From: an uncultured Clostridia bacterium
Lineage (GTDB): Bacteria > Bacillota > Clostridia > Monoglobales > Firm-18
Reading direction: 5' to 3'
DNA: 6,740 bases
NCBI GenBank assembly: GCA_937914775.1
Contig: CALDNB010000057.1
Coordinates: 1 to 6,740, forward strand
Made by a program: the position numbers and the translations under genes. Below the pieces are notes generated by a model, which did no database searches, was not told the origin of the DNA, and was given only the letters and a program-made list of their open reading frames with translations. Every line of letters starts with the position of its first letter. Position 1 is the first letter of the stretch. Below are positions 5,301 through 6,740 of the stretch, one piece after another.

Positions 5301-6740
5301 ATGAAAAAACTTTTGCTTGGCAACGAAGCGGTTGCCCGTGGTATATATGAAGCAGGAGTCAAAGTTGTTGCTTCTTATCCGGGTACACCAAGTACTGAAA
5401 TTACTGAAAATGTTGCAAAATATGATGATATTTATTCTGAGTGGGCGCCTAACGAAAAGGTTGCTGCTGAAGTTGCAATAGGTGCTTCTTTTGGCGGAAG
5501 CCGTGCGGCAACATGTATGAAACATGTTGGTTTTAACGTGGCTGCTGACCCGCTTTTTACTGCTTCATACACAGGTGTTAACGGCGGTCTGGTTGTTTGT
5601 GTTGCAGATGACCCCGGTATGCACAGTTCTCAAAATGAGCAGGATACCAGAATGGTTGCAATGGCGGCTAAAATCCCTGTTGTTGAGCCATCAGACAGCG
5701 GTGAGTGTAAAGAGTACATAAAACTTGCTTATGATTTAAGCGAAAAGTATGACACTCCCATTATTTTCAGACTTACAACAAGAGTTGCACATTCTCAAAG
5801 TCTTGTTGAAATTTGCGACAGAGTTGAAAAAGAGTTTAAACCTTACGAGAAAAATCCTGTAAAGACAGTTATGATGCCTGCTATGGCTAAAAAACGTCAC
5901 GTTTTTGTTGAACAGCGCCTTAAAGATATGTCGGAGTACGCTGAAAACTGTCCTTTAAATACAGTTGAAATTAATGATACTAAAATCGGTATTATTACCG
6001 CAGGTATCTGCTACCAGTATGCAAAAGAAGCGTTCCCCAATGCTTCATTCTTAAAACTTGGTATGGTTTATCCCATGCCTGAAAAACTGATTAAAGATTT
6101 TGCAAGTAAAGTTGACAAGGTCTATGTTATTGAAGAATTAGACCCTGTAATTGAAAACCATTGTAAAATTTTAGGTATAGATGTTATTGGAAAAGACTTA
6201 TTCAGTCTGCTTGGAGAATATAGCACAAACTTTATTAAAAAGGCAATAGACGGAGAAGATGTAAGTACATTTACAGTTGATGAAAATGTTCCCATAAGAC
6301 CTCCTGTTATGTGCCCCGGCTGTCCTCACAGAGGAATGTTCTATGTTCTTAAAAAACTTGGTATGTCAGTTTGCGGTGACATCGGCTGCTATACATTAGG
6401 TGCACTTGCACCACTACAGAGCATTGATTTTTGCGTATGTATGGGTGCAAGTATCGGTATGGCACACGGTATAGAAAAATCAGGTAATCAGGAATTTAAA
6501 AATAAAACTGTTGCCATTATCGACTCAACATTTATGCACAGCGGTATAACAGGAATAGTTGATATTGTTTACAACAAAGGTGTAAGCACAGTTATTATTC
6601 TTGACAACTCAATTACAGGTATGACAGGGCATCAGGACAATCCTACAACTGGCTTTACTATTAAAAAAGAGCCTACAAATCAGGTAAATCTTGTTAAACT
6701 TTGCGAGGCTATAGGCATTAACAATGTAGTGGTTGCTGAC
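5301..6740 (+). CDS. iorA: Indolepyruvate:ferredoxin oxidoreductase, alpha subunit (3' end outside window)
   Basis: The frame is open for 480 codons from ATG 5301 to the window edge; family members are about 580-620 residues, so about 100-140 are missing. IorA with IorB oxidatively decarboxylates aromatic 2-oxo acids to arylacetyl-CoA, using thiamine diphosphate and reducing ferredoxin; it is cytosolic and oxygen-sensitive. The N-terminal pyruvate-domain begins LLGNEAVARGIYEAGV and includes SYPGTPSTEI and a DDPGMHSSQNEQDTR segment typical of the family. A central domain II follows. The thiamine-binding domain starts after MCPGCPHRG (C338, C341) and carries GDIGCYTLG (359-367), DSTFMHSG (408-415), and LDNSITGMTGHQDNP (434-448), the last two providing the Mg/diphosphate ligands. 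The C-terminal ferredoxin-like domain with two 4Fe-4S clusters is expected just beyond the edge, followed by iorB. The adjacent CoA ligase supports a role in aromatic amino-acid or aryl-acid metabolism. Confidence 0.95.
   Translation, partial: MKKLLLGNEAVARGIYEAGVKVVASYPGTPSTEITENVAKYDDIYSEWAPNEKVAAEVAIGASFGGSRAATCMKHVGFNVAADPLFTASYTGVNGGLVVCVADDPGMHSSQNEQDTRMVAMAAKIPVVEPSDSGECKEYIKLAYDLSEKYDTPIIFRLTTRVAHSQSLVEICDRVEKEFKPYEKNPVKTVMMPAMAKKRHVFVEQRLKDMSEYAENCPLNTVEINDTKIGIITAGICYQYAKEAFPNASFLKLGMVYPMPEKLIKDFASKVDKVYVIEELDPVIENHCKILGIDVIGKDLFSLLGEYSTNFIKKAIDGEDVSTFTVDENVPIRPPVMCPGCPHRGMFYVLKKLGMSVCGDIGCYTLGALAPLQSIDFCVCMGASIGMAHGIEKSGNQEFKNKTVAIIDSTFMHSGITGIVDIVYNKGVSTVIILDNSITGMTGHQDNPTTGFTIKKEPTNQVNLVKLCEAIGINNVVVAD

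Noticed and set aside
4969..5525. Two adjoining minus-strand open frames (about 105 and 80 codons) spanning the ligase-iorA junction
   Set aside because: They are antisense shadows of well-supported genes, with Cys/Phe/Asn-rich translations lacking any recognisable motif.
5524..5721. A 65-codon + strand open frame
   Set aside because: It lies fully inside iorA in another frame, has no ribosome binding site and resembles no protein; iorA itself has strong family motifs across this span.

Overview
The window is a gene-dense, AT-rich stretch of a bacterial chromosome in which every recognisable gene lies on the + strand. The organism is most likely an obligately anaerobic member of the Bacillota (Clostridia). 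Four things point there: strong GGAGG-type ribosome binding sites, the nadD-yqeK-rsfS gene order typical of that phylum, a short LeuS without the large leucine-specific insertion seen in E. coli, and an oxygen-sensitive, ferredoxin-dependent indolepyruvate oxidoreductase. TGA is used as a stop (yqeK), so the standard bacterial code applies. The species cannot be named from the sequence.

Layout. Positions 1-297 hold the 3' half of nadD (NAD biosynthesis). Next come yqeK (304-867, HD-domain Ap4A hydrolase), rsfS (864-1220, ribosomal silencing factor), leuS (1223-3634, leucyl-tRNA synthetase), an AMP-forming acyl/aryl-CoA ligase (3652-5289), and the first 480 codons of iorA (5301 to the window edge, indolepyruvate:ferredoxin oxidoreductase alpha subunit). 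The junctions are 6 bp, a 4-bp overlap, 2 bp, 17 bp and 11 bp. No gene-free stretch exceeds 20 bp, and there is no room for a separate promoter or terminator between genes. The simplest reading is one polycistronic unit with translational coupling.

Function. The first four genes are housekeeping: cofactor synthesis, alarmone-type dinucleotide clearance, ribosome hibernation and tRNA charging. The last two form a metabolic pair. IOR converts aromatic 2-oxo acids (indolepyruvate, phenylpyruvate, 4-hydroxyphenylpyruvate) plus CoA to arylacetyl-CoA with reduction of ferredoxin. A CoA ligase next to it suggests interconversion of aryl acids and aryl-CoA, either in aromatic amino-acid fermentation or in reductive synthesis of aromatic amino acids from scavenged aryl acids. 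The direction and the ligase substrate are inferences.

I found no mobile element, CRISPR array, RNA gene, riboswitch or clearly new system. The most notable points are the direct join of the translation/NAD cluster to the ligase-iorA pair, an extra segment of about 20 residues with an internal echo near the ligase N-terminus, Cys-rich zinc-type clusters in LeuS, and a perfect 9-bp inverted repeat inside leuS.
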